From: an uncultured Bacteroidales bacterium
Lineage (GTDB): Bacteria; Bacteroidota; Bacteroidia; Bacteroidales; Bacteroidaceae
Reading direction: 5' to 3'
Length of the DNA stretch: 15,433 nt
Assembly (NCBI GenBank): GCA_945788445.1
Contig: CALZMA010000004.1
Coordinates: forward strand, 1-15,433
Within the stretch, counting starts at the first letter, position 1; each line of letters begins with the position of its first letter. The translations under genes were made by a program, and so were the position numbers. The notes under the pieces are model-generated. The model searched no databases, was not told the origin of the DNA, and saw only the letters and a list, made by a program, of their open reading frames with translations. Shown one piece after another: positions 1 to 8,194 of the stretch.

Positions 1-1841
1 AGGTCGGGGCGGTTCATGCGGCGGAGTTCGCTGATGATGCGGTTGCGCTCTTCGGGCTTGTACCAGAAGAAGAACATGCGCTGGCGGAGTTTTTCCTGTG
101 GCGTGCGGGCCGAGAAAACGGGGCGCAGCGTGTAGGGGTGGAAGCCCGAGTACCAGGTTTCGGTGGCCACCGTCATCGGTGTGGGCGTGAAGTCCTGCAC
201 CTGCTCCAGCTTGAAGTCCATTTCGCGGGTTTCGGCGGCGAGGCAGGCCATGTCCTCCTCCGTGCAACCGGGGTGCGAAGAGATGAAATACGGAATAATC
301 TGCTGGTTCAGTCCTTCCTCGCGGCAAATGCGGTGGAAGAGTTGTGCAAACGTGTGGAAGAGTTGGAACGACGGTTTGCGCATGATTTGCAGCACGGCAT
401 CCTCGGTGTGTTCGGGAGCCACCTTGAGGCGGCCCGACACGTGGCGCACAATCAGTTCGCGGGTGTAATCGCGGGCTGCGCGGCGCAGGTTTTCGTCGGG
501 GTAGTCGTGGAGCAGGAGGTCGTAGCGCACACCGCTGCCAATGAAACTCCGCTTGATGCCGGGCAAGGCATCGACCGCGCGGTAGAGGCGCAGCAGCGGG
601 GCGTGGTCGGCGTTGAGGTTGGGGCAAATGGCGGGATGGATGCAGGAGGGCCGCTTGCAGCGCTCGCAAAGGCTGCGGTCGCGGCCGGCCATGCCGTACA
701 TGTTGGCCGAAGGGCCGCCGAGGTCGGAAAGGTAGCCCTTGAAGTCGGGCATCTGCGCGATTTGCCGCACCTCCTTCAGCACGCTCTCGGGCGAACGGCT
801 CATGATGAATTTCCCCTGGTGGGCCGAGATGGTGCAGAAGGCACAGCCGCCGAAGCAGCCGCGGTGGATGTTCACGGAGAACTTGATCATCTCGTAGGCC
901 GGGATGCGTTTGCCCTTGTACTTCGGGTGGGGCAGGCGCGTGTAGGGGAAACTGAAGGAGCGGTCTATCTGCTCCGTGGTCATCGGCGGGAAGGGCGGAT
1001 TGACCACAACGTAGCGGTCGCCTACGGCCTGCACGAGGCGCTGCGGGTGGAGGCGGTTGCTCTCCTCCTCGATGTGGCGGAAGTTTTCGGAATAAGCCTT
1101 GCGGTCCTTCAGGCACACCTCGTGGCTGTGGAGCACGATGTCGTCGGCCGTGATGCCGCCGGGCAGCGTCCGCTCCGTTTCGAGCGTGACGGTCTGGGCA
1201 ATGGGCCGGCGCTGCAGGGCCGAGCGGAAGGTGTCGACCGTGAGCACGCCGCCGGGTGCGTCCGTGGCCATCAGTTCCTCCTCCAAGGTTTGGCAGAGCG
1301 CGGCCAGGGGGAGTTCGCCCATGCCGTAGACTATGAGGTCCGCCCGGCTGTCGAGCAGGATGCTGGGGCGGAGCGTTTCTTTCCAGTAGTCGTAGTGGGT
1401 GAGGCGTCGCAGCGAGGCTTCGATGCCGCCGAGCACCACGGGCACTTCGGGGAAGAGTTCCTTGAGGATGCGCGTGTAGACGATGGTGGGATACTCGGGC
1501 CGCTTGTCGTGGCGACCGTCGGGGCTGTAGGCATCCTCGGAACGGAGGCGGCGGTTGGCCGTGTATTTGTTCACCATGGAGTCCATGCAGCCCGGGGCGA
1601 TGGCAAAGAAGAGGCGGGGGCGGCCCAGCTTGCGGAAGTCGCGGAGGTCGCCGTGCCAGTCGGGCTGGGGCACTATGCAGACGCGGTAGCCTTCAGCTTC
1701 CAGCAGACGGCCGACCACCGCCGCACCGAAGGCGGGGTGGTCTACGTAGGCATCGCCGGAAAACAGGATGATGTCGGCTTCGTCCCAGCCGCGCAGTTCC
1801 ATTTCCTTGCGCGTGGTGGGAAGCCAGTCGGTGAGTGGCAT
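1..1841 (-). CDS. YgiQ family radical SAM protein, 3' end outside window
   Basis: Reading the minus strand from the ATG at 1841-1839 gives about 613 residues that run off the left edge. The N-terminus (MPLTDWLPTTRKEMELRGWD) and the stretch near residue 28 (SGDAYVDHPAFGAAV) are typical of YgiQ proteins. Other family blocks are KLGRPRLFF near 71 and GGIEASLRRLTHYDYW near 138. The radical SAM CX3CX2C motif sits at about residues 329-336 (CFGGCAFC) and should bind a 4Fe-4S cluster and S-adenosylmethionine. A further Cys-rich stretch lies near 380-400. The substrate and reaction of this family are not known to me. It is the last gene of a minus-strand set led by ruvC, 40 bases after a small gene of unknown function. 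The family usually runs somewhat beyond 600 residues, so only a C-terminal tail is missing. A plus-strand frame of 601 codons over the same DNA is a shadow. Confidence 0.93.
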   Translation of the reverse strand, partial: MPLTDWLPTTRKEMELRGWDEADIILFSGDAYVDHPAFGAAVVGRLLEAEGYRVCIVPQPDWHGDLRDFRKLGRPRLFFAIAPGCMDSMVNKYTANRRLRSEDAYSPDGRHDKRPEYPTIVYTRILKELFPEVPVVLGGIEASLRRLTHYDYWKETLRPSILLDSRADLIVYGMGELPLAALCQTLEEELMATDAPGGVLTVDTFRSALQRRPIAQTVTLETERTLPGGITADDIVLHSHEVCLKDRKAYSENFRHIEEESNRLHPQRLVQAVGDRYVVVNPPFPPMTTEQIDRSFSFPYTRLPHPKYKGKRIPAYEMIKFSVNIHRGCFGGCAFCTISAHQGKFIMSRSPESVLKEVRQIAQMPDFKGYLSDLGGPSANMYGMAGRDRSLCERCKRPSCIHPAICPNLNADHAPLLRLYRAVDALPGIKRSFIGSGVRYDLLLHDYPDENLRRAARDYTRELIVRHVSGRLKVAPEHTEDAVLQIMRKPSFQLFHTFAQLFHRICREEGLNQQIIPYFISSHPGCTEEDMACLAAETREMDFKLEQVQDFTPTPMTVATETWYSGFHPYTLRPVFSARTPQEKLRQRMFFFWYKPEERNRIISELRRMNRPD

Positions 1842-1881
1842 GGGGAGGAAAAACGTTTGGGGGTGAATGAGTGGGGAAGGG

Positions 1882-2196
1882 TCAGGCCTGCGGAGCTTCG
1901 AGCCCGGCCACGTATTCCTCGTAGACAGCGAGGAGGTTCTTGAGCCCAAAGGCTTTCATCTTGTCGTGGTAGATGACGTCGATGCAGAGGTCGAGCAGGT
2001 CCTTGGTGTCCTCGCCGCTGCCGTTGGCGATGAGCGCACGGATGCTGAGCTTGAGTTTGTCGAGCTCGTTTTCGGTGATGTAGCCCGTAGAGTTTTCCAG
2101 CCCCGCGAGGAGGTTGTACTTGTGGAGCGTTTGCAGGTTTTCCCGGGTGATGGTGAGGTGGCGCGTGCCACTTTCGTTGAGTTGGATGTCGTACAT
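1882..2196 (-). CDS. Conserved-looking hypothetical protein, 104 aa
   Basis: I do not recognise this family. The protein starts MYDIQLNESGTRHLTITREN and is predicted to be cytoplasmic, since there is no signal peptide or membrane segment. It looks mostly helical and acidic, with a central ITENELDKLKLSIRAL stretch and a C-terminal region rich in Leu, Asp and Lys. No Cys pair or catalytic motif stands out. It starts 9 bases after the stop of the secreted protein upstream and ends 40 bases before ygiQ, which fits one transcript with ruvC. An overlapping frame (1956-2285) is rich in Ser, Thr and Arg with low-complexity runs, which marks it as the shadow. Confidence 0.72.
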   Translation of the reverse strand: MYDIQLNESGTRHLTITRENLQTLHKYNLLAGLENSTGYITENELDKLKLSIRALIANGSGEDTKDLLDLCIDVIYHDKMKAFGLKNLLAVYEEYVAGLEAPQA

Positions 2197-2205
2197 AGTG
2201 AACCT

Positions 2206-2691
2206 TTATTGAGCTTTGACCATTTGTTCCGCAGCCTCGAAGGCTTCCTTCCAGTTGGTGTCCAAGGAGAAGGGCGTGATTTCACCCCCGTCCTTGATGA
2301 AAGAAAGCGTGGTCTCTTCGTCGGGGTCGTGGAAGAGCGGGTGGGTGATGGAAATCTCCATGAAACTCAGAATGCGCTCTTTCCGCTCAGCATCGGGCAA
2401 CTTCTTGATTTTCACAAATTCGTTGAAGAAGAGCGTGATGAACTCCGACATGAAGTAAGCCTGCGTGTCGAGAAATTCCGAGGAGACAGTTTCGCTAACT
2501 TCAAACGCCTTGGACTTCATGTAGATAAGCGCGGTGCGTTTGAACTGGGCGATTTGGGTTTGGGTGTAGGAAGCGGTGGGCGAATTGACGGTGCGCGTGG
2601 CGTTTGCCAGCACCAGGTTGTAGACCTCCTGCGCGCCGAGTTGCGCCTGGGAGAGGAAGGCCATGAATAGGAGCGTGACGAATATTCGCAT
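2206..2691 (-). CDS. Secreted or periplasmic protein of unknown function, 161 aa
   Basis: Residues 1-20 form a clear signal peptide (short basic start, hydrophobic core FVTLLFMAFL, likely cut after LGA near residue 20). There is no lipobox Cys, so export to the periplasm or beyond is inferred. The mature part of about 140 residues looks alpha-helical, with an aromatic patch near 76-93 (Phe and Tyr around FMSEFITLFFNEF) and an acidic segment near 122-127. I do not recognise the family and see no catalytic motif. It lies 55 bases downstream of ruvC on the same strand and 9 bases before the 104-residue gene, so these genes are probably co-transcribed. The gap from ruvC holds a simple-repeat tract. 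Confidence 0.75.
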   Translation of the reverse strand: MRIFVTLLFMAFLSQAQLGAQEVYNLVLANATRTVNSPTASYTQTQIAQFKRTALIYMKSKAFEVSETVSSEFLDTQAYFMSEFITLFFNEFVKIKKLPDAERKERILSFMEISITHPLFHDPDEETTLSFIKDGGEITPFSLDTNWKEAFEAAEQMVKAQ

Positions 2692-2694
2692 TAT

Positions 2695-2738
2695 TTTAGT
2701 TGGGAGTTAGAAGTTGGGGGTTTAGGGTTTAGGGTGGA
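2695..2738. repeat. Intergenic imperfect heptamer tract between ruvC and the secreted protein gene
   Basis: The 55-base gap contains runs built on the words GTTRGGAGTT, AGAAGTT and two near-identical copies of GGTTTAG. A related AGTT-rich tract occurs at 10598-10632 in this window. The tracts are not coding in any frame and look like slippage-prone intergenic filler. No terminator hairpin is evident here, so read-through from ruvC is possible. Confidence 0.5.
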
Positions 2739-2746
2739 AGGGCTTG

Positions 2747-3310
2747 TCAGCGAACCCTTTGTGCGTTCTGCTTCACGAAGGCGGCCCAGGAGTGGGGAGC
2801 GGAGCTGGCCTTTTCGGGGCGGCCCATCTGGAGGTAGTGGCAGTAGGCGGCGCCGAGGGCGTCTGTGGCATCGAAGAAGGGCAGGAGGCTCTCTTGGGGA
2901 ATGTGGAGGAGGCGCTGGAGCATGGCCGAAACCTGCTCCTTGCTGGCCTGTCCGTTGCCCGTGATGGCCTGCTTGATTTTCAGCGGGGCGTATTCGCTGA
3001 TGGGAATGTCGCGGCTGATGGCGGCGGCGATGGCCACGCCCTGTGCGCGGCCGAGCTTCAGCATGCTCTGCACGTTTTTGCCGAAGAAGGGCGCCTCGAT
3101 GGCCACCTCGTCGGGGTGGAAAGCATCGATGATGCCCAGAACCCGTTCGTGGATGCGGCCGAGCTTGAGGTAAACGTCCGTGCAGCGCCTCAGGTCAATC
3201 ACCCCCATGGTCTCCATGGAAGGCTTGCGCCCCTCAACCTTCAGCACGCCGTAGCCCAGCACGTTCGTGCCCGGGTCAATGCCGAGAATTATCTTTTCAA
3301 CTGGTCTCAT
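2747..3310 (-). CDS. ruvC: Crossover junction endodeoxyribonuclease RuvC
   Basis: RuvC is the dimeric Holliday junction resolvase that nicks four-way junctions with RuvAB during homologous recombination and repair. The 187-residue protein carries the N-terminal block [16 protein letters not shown] with the first acidic residue D12. E72 lies in [13 protein letters not shown]. The C-terminal pair D147 and D150 lies in [14 protein letters not shown]. These match the four catalytic acidic residues of the E. coli enzyme (D7, E66, D138, D141). The length is near the usual 160-190. The ATG at 3310 is the only good start and leaves only four bases before a -7 promoter motif. ruvA and ruvB are not adjacent; ruvC leads the minus-strand set toward ygiQ. 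Confidence 0.96.
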   Translation of the reverse strand: MRPVEKIILGIDPGTNVLGYGVLKVEGRKPSMETMGVIDLRRCTDVYLKLGRIHERVLGIIDAFHPDEVAIEAPFFGKNVQSMLKLGRAQGVAIAAAISRDIPISEYAPLKIKQAITGNGQASKEQVSAMLQRLLHIPQESLLPFFDATDALGAAYCHYLQMGRPEKASSAPHSWAAFVKQNAQRVR

Positions 3311-3314
3311 AGTG

Positions 3315-3322
3315 CAAAGGTA
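3315..3322 (-). promoter_or_regulatory. Candidate -7 element for ruvC
   Basis: On the minus strand this reads TACCTTTG, a full match to the Bacteroidota -7 consensus TAnnTTTG. It ends four bases before the ruvC ATG, so the transcript would start at or within a few bases of the start codon. No clear -33 TTTG was seen at the usual distance. Confidence 0.55.
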
Positions 3323-3384
3323 AACATTCGGGTGTGATTATGACTTTTAGCACTGCAAAATTTTCTTATTTAAGGAATATCACG

Positions 3385-3392
3385 TACTTTTG
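3385..3392 (+). promoter_or_regulatory. Candidate -7 element for the DUF1573 gene and plus-strand run
   Basis: The sequence TACTTTTG matches TAnnTTTG. Transcription starting just downstream would leave a 5' leader of roughly 80 bases before the ATG at 3477. No good -33 element was seen; the upstream region is AT-rich. No other TAnnTTTG box was noticed in the short gaps up to 12656, so this may drive several downstream genes. Confidence 0.5.
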
Positions 3393-3407
3393 TCCCCAAA
3401 GTCCCTG

Positions 3408-3425
3408 TGCGTCAAAGGTGACGCA
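3408..3425 (+). promoter_or_regulatory. Small hairpin in the 5' leader of the DUF1573 gene
   Basis: TGCGTC (3408-3413) pairs perfectly with GACGCA (3420-3425) around a six-base loop AAAGGT. The stem is only six base pairs, so it could be chance. The rest of the leader up to the ATG is A-rich and looks unstructured, as is common before Bacteroidota start codons. No riboswitch class was recognised. Confidence 0.3.
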
Positions 3426-3476
3426 GCGGACTACGGTAAAAAGATTGTAAATAAAAATTCAAAACAAAATTTGACA

Positions 3477-3863
3477 ATGATGAAACGCTTTTATGCTCTA
3501 TGTGTTATGGCGGCCGTTTGCTGCGCCTCCTTCGCCCAGGCTGTGATAAAGTTTGACAAGACGACCTGCGACCTCGGCAAGTTTGCCGAGAAGAAGGTGC
3601 AGCACTGCGAATTTGTGTTTACCAACACGGGCAATGAGCCCTTGGTCATTCAGCAGGCTTACGGCTCCTGCGGCTGCACCGTGCCCACTGCACCCAAAGA
3701 CCCCATCAAGCCCGGCGAGAAGGGCGTGATCAAAGTGCAGTACAACGGCAAGGGCAAATTCCCCGGCGCTTTCAAGAAGCCGATTACAGTGCGCAGCAAT
3801 GCCTCCAATGCCATCGTGCGCCTCTACATCCAGGGCACCATGGTGGTTGAGGAAGAAAAGTAG
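3477..3863 (+). CDS. DUF1573 domain protein, exported, 128 aa
   Basis: The protein starts MMKRF and has a signal peptide (hydrophobic core ALCVMAAVCCASFA, likely cut after residue 20). The mature part is one DUF1573 domain: the block CDLGKFAEKKVQHCEFVFTN (31-50), then GNEPLVIQ, the conserved GSCGCT (64-68), IKPGEKGVIKVQYN (77-90), and a closing KPITVRSN (101-108). The domain has an immunoglobulin-like beta-sandwich fold related to ASPM-SPD-2-Hydin domains; its molecular role is not established. It probably sits in the periplasm or at the surface. The frame is open upstream to a TTG at 3390, but the ATG at 3477 (or the adjacent one at 3480) puts the signal peptide at the start and is preferred. 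It is the first gene of the plus-strand run, 42 bases before the guanylyltransferase gene. Confidence 0.9.
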   Translation: MMKRFYALCVMAAVCCASFAQAVIKFDKTTCDLGKFAEKKVQHCEFVFTNTGNEPLVIQQAYGSCGCTVPTAPKDPIKPGEKGVIKVQYNGKGKFPGAFKKPITVRSNASNAIVRLYIQGTMVVEEEK

Positions 3864-3905
3864 TTTCTCTTACTTAATAAGTCTACACAGGTAGCATTCC
3901 CCATT

Positions 3906-4958
3906 ATGAAGAACAATTATTTGGTTATTTTGGCAGGCGGCTCCGGCAGCCGGTTCTGGCCCGTGAGCAGCGAAGCTATGCCGAAGCAATTCTTGGATAT
4001 CCTCGGCTGCGGCCGTACCCTCATCCAGCTCACCGCCGACCGCTTCAAGGGCCTCGTTCCCGCAGAAAACGTGTGGGTGGTGACCGCTGAAAGCTACAAG
4101 GAACTGGTGAAAGAACAACTCCCCGAGGTGCCCGAAGGCAACATCCTCGCAGAACCCTGCCGCCGCAACACGGCACCCTGCATCTGCTACGTCAGCTGGA
4201 AAATCAAGAAACGCAACCCGAAGGCCAACGTAGTCGTGTCGCCCGCCGACCATGCCGTGCTCGACACCGCCGACTTCCAGAAGGTGGTGGGCGAAGCCCT
4301 CGAGTTTGCTGCCGAAACCGATGCCATGGTGACCATCGGCATGAAGCCCACGCGCCCCGAGACGGGCTACGGCTACATTAAGGCAGACCTCTCCTATTCC
4401 TCCTCGCGCCAGCAAAACATCTTCCGCGTGGATGAGTTCAAGGAAAAGCCCACGGCCGAGGTGGCTGAAGAATACATCAAGCAGCCCAACTATCTCTGGA
4501 ACGCCGGCATCTTCGTGTGGAGCGTGAGCACCATCGTCAATGCCTTCCGCGTGTACCAGCCCGCCATTTCCTCCATCTTCGAAAAACTCCTCCCCATCTA
4601 CGATACGCCCGAAGAACAGGCACGCATCAACGAGGAGTTCCCGAAGTGCGAGAACATCAGCGTGGACTACGCCATCATGGAGAAGGCAGAAGAAATCTTC
4701 GTCCACCCCGCCTCCTTCGCCTGGAGCGACCTCGGTACGTGGAACTCGCTCCGCGAACACTTGCCGAAGGACCAGCGAGGCAATGTCTGCGTGGGAGAAA
4801 ACGTTCATCTCTTCGACACCTGGGGCACCATCGTACATGCCGCAGGCAAGAAGCGCGTGGTGGTGCAGGGCCTCGACGGCTATGTGGTGGCGGAGAAGGA
4901 CGACGAACTCCTCATCTGCAAGCTCTCCGAGGAACAGCGCATCAAGCTCTTCCACTGA
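3906..4958 (+). CDS. Mannose-1-phosphate guanylyltransferase
   Basis: This cytoplasmic enzyme should make GDP-mannose from mannose-1-phosphate and GTP, the donor for mannose, fucose and related sugars in capsules and glycoproteins. The 350-residue protein shows the nucleotidyltransferase signature GGSGSRFWPV (11-20), PKQF (26-29), the AEPCRRNTAP block (81-90), SPADH (111-115), ETGYGYI (151-157), FKEKP (177-181), WNAGIFVW (197-204) and WSDLGTWNSL (272-281). It has only the guanylyltransferase part: the C-terminal isomerase domain of the longer ManC/AlgA enzymes is absent, and the length fits the single-function type. It lies between the DUF1573 gene and mutY, 36 bases before the latter. No other GDP-sugar genes are nearby, though a Wzi-like capsule protein lies farther downstream. 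Confidence 0.93.
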   Translation: MKNNYLVILAGGSGSRFWPVSSEAMPKQFLDILGCGRTLIQLTADRFKGLVPAENVWVVTAESYKELVKEQLPEVPEGNILAEPCRRNTAPCICYVSWKIKKRNPKANVVVSPADHAVLDTADFQKVVGEALEFAAETDAMVTIGMKPTRPETGYGYIKADLSYSSSRQQNIFRVDEFKEKPTAEVAEEYIKQPNYLWNAGIFVWSVSTIVNAFRVYQPAISSIFEKLLPIYDTPEEQARINEEFPKCENISVDYAIMEKAEEIFVHPASFAWSDLGTWNSLREHLPKDQRGNVCVGENVHLFDTWGTIVHAAGKKRVVVQGLDGYVVAEKDDELLICKLSEEQRIKLFH

Positions 4959-4994
4959 TTTTTCCCCGAACTGCCGCCAACCGATTTACCTCAC

Positions 4995-6035
4995 ATGCAG
5001 TTTTCCGAAGTCATTCTCCAATGGTACGCCGAGAACGGCCGCGCCCTGCCTTGGCGCGAGAGTGCCGACCCCTATAAGATATGGGTGTCGGAAATCATCT
5101 TGCAGCAGACGCGTGTGGCGCAGGGAATGGACTATTACCGGCGTTTCGTCCGCGCCTTCCCCACGGTCGAAGCCCTTGCCGAAGCCGACGAGGATGAAGT
5201 GATGCACCAATGGCAGGGCCTGGGCTACTACAGCCGCGCCCGCAACCTCCACGCCGCTGCCCGCCAGGTGGTGGCGCGCGGAGCCTTTCCCGACACCCTC
5301 GATGAGGTGCGCCGCCTGAAAGGCGTGGGCGACTATACCGCCGCGGCCATCTGCTCCTTCGCCTTCGGACTGCCCGTAGCCGTGGTGGACGGCAATGTCT
5401 ACCGCGTGCTGTCGCGCTACTTTGCCCTCGCCACGCCCATCGACACTTCGGCAGGGAAGAAAGCCTTTGCCGAATTGGCCGCGGAATTGCTTCCGAAGGA
5501 CGCCGACCGCGTGGCCGACTACAACCAGGCGCTCATGGACTTCGGTGCCCTCCAGTGCGTGCCCGCCACGCCGCATTGCGAAACGTGTCCCTTGGCCGAC
5601 AGCTGCGGGGCACGCGGCGAACAGCGCGTGGCGGATTTTCCCGTGAAAAGCCACCGCACGCAGGTGAAGGAGCGCCACTTCGTCTACATCGACGTGGTGA
5701 CCCCCGAAGGCCGCTGGCTCCACCGGCGCGGTGCTGGCGACATTTGGCAGGGGCTCTACGAAGTGCCCCTGCTGGAGTTTGACCATGCCCCTTCGCTGCA
5801 GGAGGTGCAGGCCCATCCCTTCGTCCGGCAGCAACTGCCCGAAGGCGGCGTGTGGACCCAAGTGGCCCGGCAACGCAAGCACGTGCTTACCCACCGCGTG
5901 CTGTGGGCCGACTGCTACCGCCTGCGCTACGACTTCCCCGTAGCCCTGCCGCCGAACCATATCGCCGTGCCCCGCGAGGATTTGCCGCGCTACGCCCTGC
6001 CCCGATTGCTAACCCTTTTGCTCACTGACAACTAA
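4995..6035 (+). CDS. mutY: A/G-specific adenine glycosylase MutY
   Basis: MutY removes adenine paired opposite 8-oxoguanine and so prevents G-to-T mutations after oxidative damage. The 346-residue protein has the helix-hairpin-helix GPD glycosylase fold. E33 in SEIILQQT matches the catalytic Glu37 of E. coli, and D132 in VVDGNVYRVL matches Asp138. The hairpin LKGVGDYTAAAI (108-119) carries Tyr114 at the position where bifunctional Nth-type enzymes have Lys, which fits a monofunctional glycosylase. The 4Fe-4S ligands are C188, C195, C198 and C204 (CX6CX2CX5C). Residues from about 225 onward form the Nudix-like domain that reads the 8-oxoG partner. The gene ends 6 bases before the rRNA methyltransferase gene, which suggests one transcript. 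Confidence 0.96.
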   Translation: MQFSEVILQWYAENGRALPWRESADPYKIWVSEIILQQTRVAQGMDYYRRFVRAFPTVEALAEADEDEVMHQWQGLGYYSRARNLHAAARQVVARGAFPDTLDEVRRLKGVGDYTAAAICSFAFGLPVAVVDGNVYRVLSRYFALATPIDTSAGKKAFAELAAELLPKDADRVADYNQALMDFGALQCVPATPHCETCPLADSCGARGEQRVADFPVKSHRTQVKERHFVYIDVVTPEGRWLHRRGAGDIWQGLYEVPLLEFDHAPSLQEVQAHPFVRQQLPEGGVWTQVARQRKHVLTHRVLWADCYRLRYDFPVALPPNHIAVPREDLPRYALPRLLTLLLTDN

Positions 6036-6041
6036 ATCATC

Positions 6042-7463
6042 ATGGCTCGAAAAAGAAAGCCTCTTCCCATACTTGAAAATATCGAAATCACCGACGTGGC
6101 TGCCGAAGGCAAGGCCATTGCCAAGGTGGACAACCTCGTGGTGTTCGTGCCCTACGCCGTGCCCGGCGATGTGGTAGACCTGCAGGTCCGGAAAAAGAAA
6201 CACAGTTATGCCGAAGCCGAAGTGGTGCGCTTCCACCGCTATTCGCCCCGCCGCATCCAGCCCGTTTGCCAACACTTCGGCGTGTGCGGCGGCTGCAAGT
6301 GGCAGTGCCTCCCCTACGAGGACCAGTTGCGCTACAAGCAGAAGCAAGTGGTGGACAACCTCACCCGCATCGGCAAGGTAGAACTTCCCCCCGTGCAGCC
6401 CATCCTCGGCAGCGCGCAGACCTTCGGCTACCGCAACAAGCTCGAGTTCGGTTTCTCCAACAAGAAGTGGCTCACCGCCGAGGAAGTGGCCTCGGGCGAA
6501 AAGTTTGACGTGATGGATGCCGTGGGCTTCCACATTCCCGGTGCTTTCGACAAAATCCTCGACATCGACACCTGCCACCTCATGGACGACGTGAACAACC
6601 GTTTGCGCAACACCATCCGCAGCTACGCCCTCGAGCACGGCCTCACCTTCTTCGACCTCCGCGCCCAGACGGGCTTGCTCCGCGGCATGATGCTCCGCAC
6701 CTCGGCCACCGAGGAAGTGATGCTGCTCATGCAGTTCTGCATCCGAACGGACGAAGAGCAGGCCCAGGCCGAGGCCCTCCTTGCCTTCCTCCACGCTACC
6801 TTCCCCGAAGTTACCTCGCTCCTCTGGGTGAACAACCTCAAGTGCAACGACACCATCGGCGACCTCGACGTACACACCTACGCTGGCACCGACTTCATCT
6901 ACGAAACCATGGAGGACCTGCGCTTCAAGGTAGGTCCGAAGAGTTTCTACCAGACCAACACCCACCAGGCCTACGAACTCTACAAGGTGGCGCGCAACTT
7001 TGCGCAGCTCACGGGCAACGAACTCGTCTATGACCTCTACACGGGTACGGGCACCATTGCCAACTTCGTGGCCCACCAGGCCCGCCAGGTCATCGGCATC
7101 GAGTACGTGCCCGAAGCCATCGAGGATGCCAAGGAAAATGCCCGCATCAACAATCTCCAGAACACGCTCTTCTATGCCGGCGACATGAAGGACATCCTCA
7201 ACCGCGAGTTCATCGCGCAGCACGGCCGTCCCGATGTCATCATCACCGACCCCCCGCGTGCCGGCATGCACACCGACGTGGTCGACACCATCCTCTTTGC
7301 CGCGCCCCGCCGCATCGTCTACGTCAGTTGCAACCCCGCCACGCAGGCCCGCGACCTCGCGCTCCTCGATGCCGACTACCGCGTCGAAGCGGTGCAGCCC
7401 GTCGATATGTTCCCCCAGACCCACCACGTGGAGAATGTTGTTCTGCTCGTGCGCCGGGACTAA
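6042..7463 (+). CDS. rlmD: RlmD/RumA-type 23S rRNA (uracil-C5)-methyltransferase
   Basis: The enzyme transfers a methyl group from S-adenosylmethionine to C5 of a uracil in RNA; in RlmD the target is U1939 of 23S rRNA. The 473-residue protein has an N-terminal TRAM RNA-binding domain (about 10-65), then 4Fe-4S ligands C76, C82 and C85 (CX5CX2C) with C178 as the likely fourth. The SAM-binding loop is DLYTGTGTI (331-339), followed by DPPRAG (403-408). The catalytic nucleophile is C430 in YVSCNPAT, and E464 in the HHVENV motif is the probable general base. Assignment to U1939 rather than another uracil rests on family practice; Bacteroidota often carry more than one such paralogue. The ATG follows mutY by 6 bases. 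Confidence 0.92.
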   Translation: MARKRKPLPILENIEITDVAAEGKAIAKVDNLVVFVPYAVPGDVVDLQVRKKKHSYAEAEVVRFHRYSPRRIQPVCQHFGVCGGCKWQCLPYEDQLRYKQKQVVDNLTRIGKVELPPVQPILGSAQTFGYRNKLEFGFSNKKWLTAEEVASGEKFDVMDAVGFHIPGAFDKILDIDTCHLMDDVNNRLRNTIRSYALEHGLTFFDLRAQTGLLRGMMLRTSATEEVMLLMQFCIRTDEEQAQAEALLAFLHATFPEVTSLLWVNNLKCNDTIGDLDVHTYAGTDFIYETMEDLRFKVGPKSFYQTNTHQAYELYKVARNFAQLTGNELVYDLYTGTGTIANFVAHQARQVIGIEYVPEAIEDAKENARINNLQNTLFYAGDMKDILNREFIAQHGRPDVIITDPPRAGMHTDVVDTILFAAPRRIVYVSCNPATQARDLALLDADYRVEAVQPVDMFPQTHHVENVVLLVRRD

Positions 7464-7488
7464 CCGCCACTCCTTATTTATATAGTAT

Positions 7489-8190
7489 ATGTCGCTCCAC
7501 CGCCACAACCCCCTGCTCGTACAGAAACTTCGTCCCCTCGTAGAGGCGGGCGAAGGGGACGCTTTGCTTGTGACGGTGGAGCGGCTTTCTGTAGCCGAGC
7601 GCCGCACGGCGGGCTATCTGCTCTCCACGGACCTTTTGGTGAAATGCAGCAGCGCGGCCTATTGGCAGTGCTTCCGCGCCCTGGTGCCGTCCTGTTCAAA
7701 AGCCTATCTCGGCACCTTCCTCAAAGCCCTTTCGATGCGCTTCCGCTTGGGGCAGAAGGAACTCGACGAAGCCGCCCTCTCGGCCTTTGCCGCCGTGGCC
7801 ACCCCCATCGATGTGCGGAAGACACTCGAGACCCTCCTCGTCCTCCGCTTGGACGTGGACACCGCCGCCCGCGTGGTGGAAATCTTCACGGACAACCGCC
7901 TCGAGCCCACCGCCACGCTCCTGCTGAAGGTAGGCAATCCCGTCTCCTATTACCTCCTGTTCCAGCTCCTGCGCCGTGCCGATGTCGAGGCCGCTGCCCT
8001 GCGCCACTATGCCATTCTGCTCATGCGCAAGGCCGACTCCCTTTCCTTCAAGATGGCCTCAGCGCTGCGGCTCTATTTCGGACTCACCGACCTCCCCGGC
8101 ACCTTCTCGCTCCGCCTCGAGGCCTACGAGCTGAGCCGTTTGGAGCAAGGTTTCGAACCTTTCCTGAAAACCTTACAAATACAATATTGA
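7489..8190 (+). CDS. Hypothetical helical protein, 233 aa
   Basis: I do not recognise this family. The protein (MSLHRHNPLLVQKLRPLVEA...) has no signal peptide or transmembrane segment and reads as almost entirely alpha-helical, rich in Leu, Ala and Arg. Several segments of about 35-40 residues with a similar Leu/Ala pattern (for example near 90-110, 118-135 and 165-185) could be a helical-repeat array, but I cannot show a consensus by eye. It starts 25 bases after the methyltransferase gene, and its TGA is only 4 bases before the metalloprotease ATG, so translation of the two is probably linked. That spacing suggests a role tied to the exported protease, although this is inference only. The codon use matches the neighbours. 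Confidence 0.7.
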   Translation: MSLHRHNPLLVQKLRPLVEAGEGDALLVTVERLSVAERRTAGYLLSTDLLVKCSSAAYWQCFRALVPSCSKAYLGTFLKALSMRFRLGQKELDEAALSAFAAVATPIDVRKTLETLLVLRLDVDTAARVVEIFTDNRLEPTATLLLKVGNPVSYYLLFQLLRRADVEAAALRHYAILLMRKADSLSFKMASALRLYFGLTDLPGTFSLRLEAYELSRLEQGFEPFLKTLQIQY

Positions 8191-8194
8191 AAAG

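Noticed and set aside
138..1943. 601-codon plus-strand open frame
   Set aside because: It lies antisense to ygiQ, which has clear family motifs. The translation is rich in Val, Gly, Ala, Glu and His, as expected from the complement of GC-ending codons, and shows no domain.
3390..3476. TTG start at 3390 for the DUF1573 protein
   Set aside because: It overlaps the -7 element and would put 29 polar residues before an evident signal peptide. The ATG at 3477 is better.
3870..4955. 361-codon minus-strand open frame
   Set aside because: Antisense to the mannose-1-phosphate guanylyltransferase gene, which carries all family motifs.
6009..7607. 532-codon minus-strand open frame
   Set aside because: Antisense to the rRNA methyltransferase gene, whose catalytic motifs are intact. 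Composition is that of a shadow frame.
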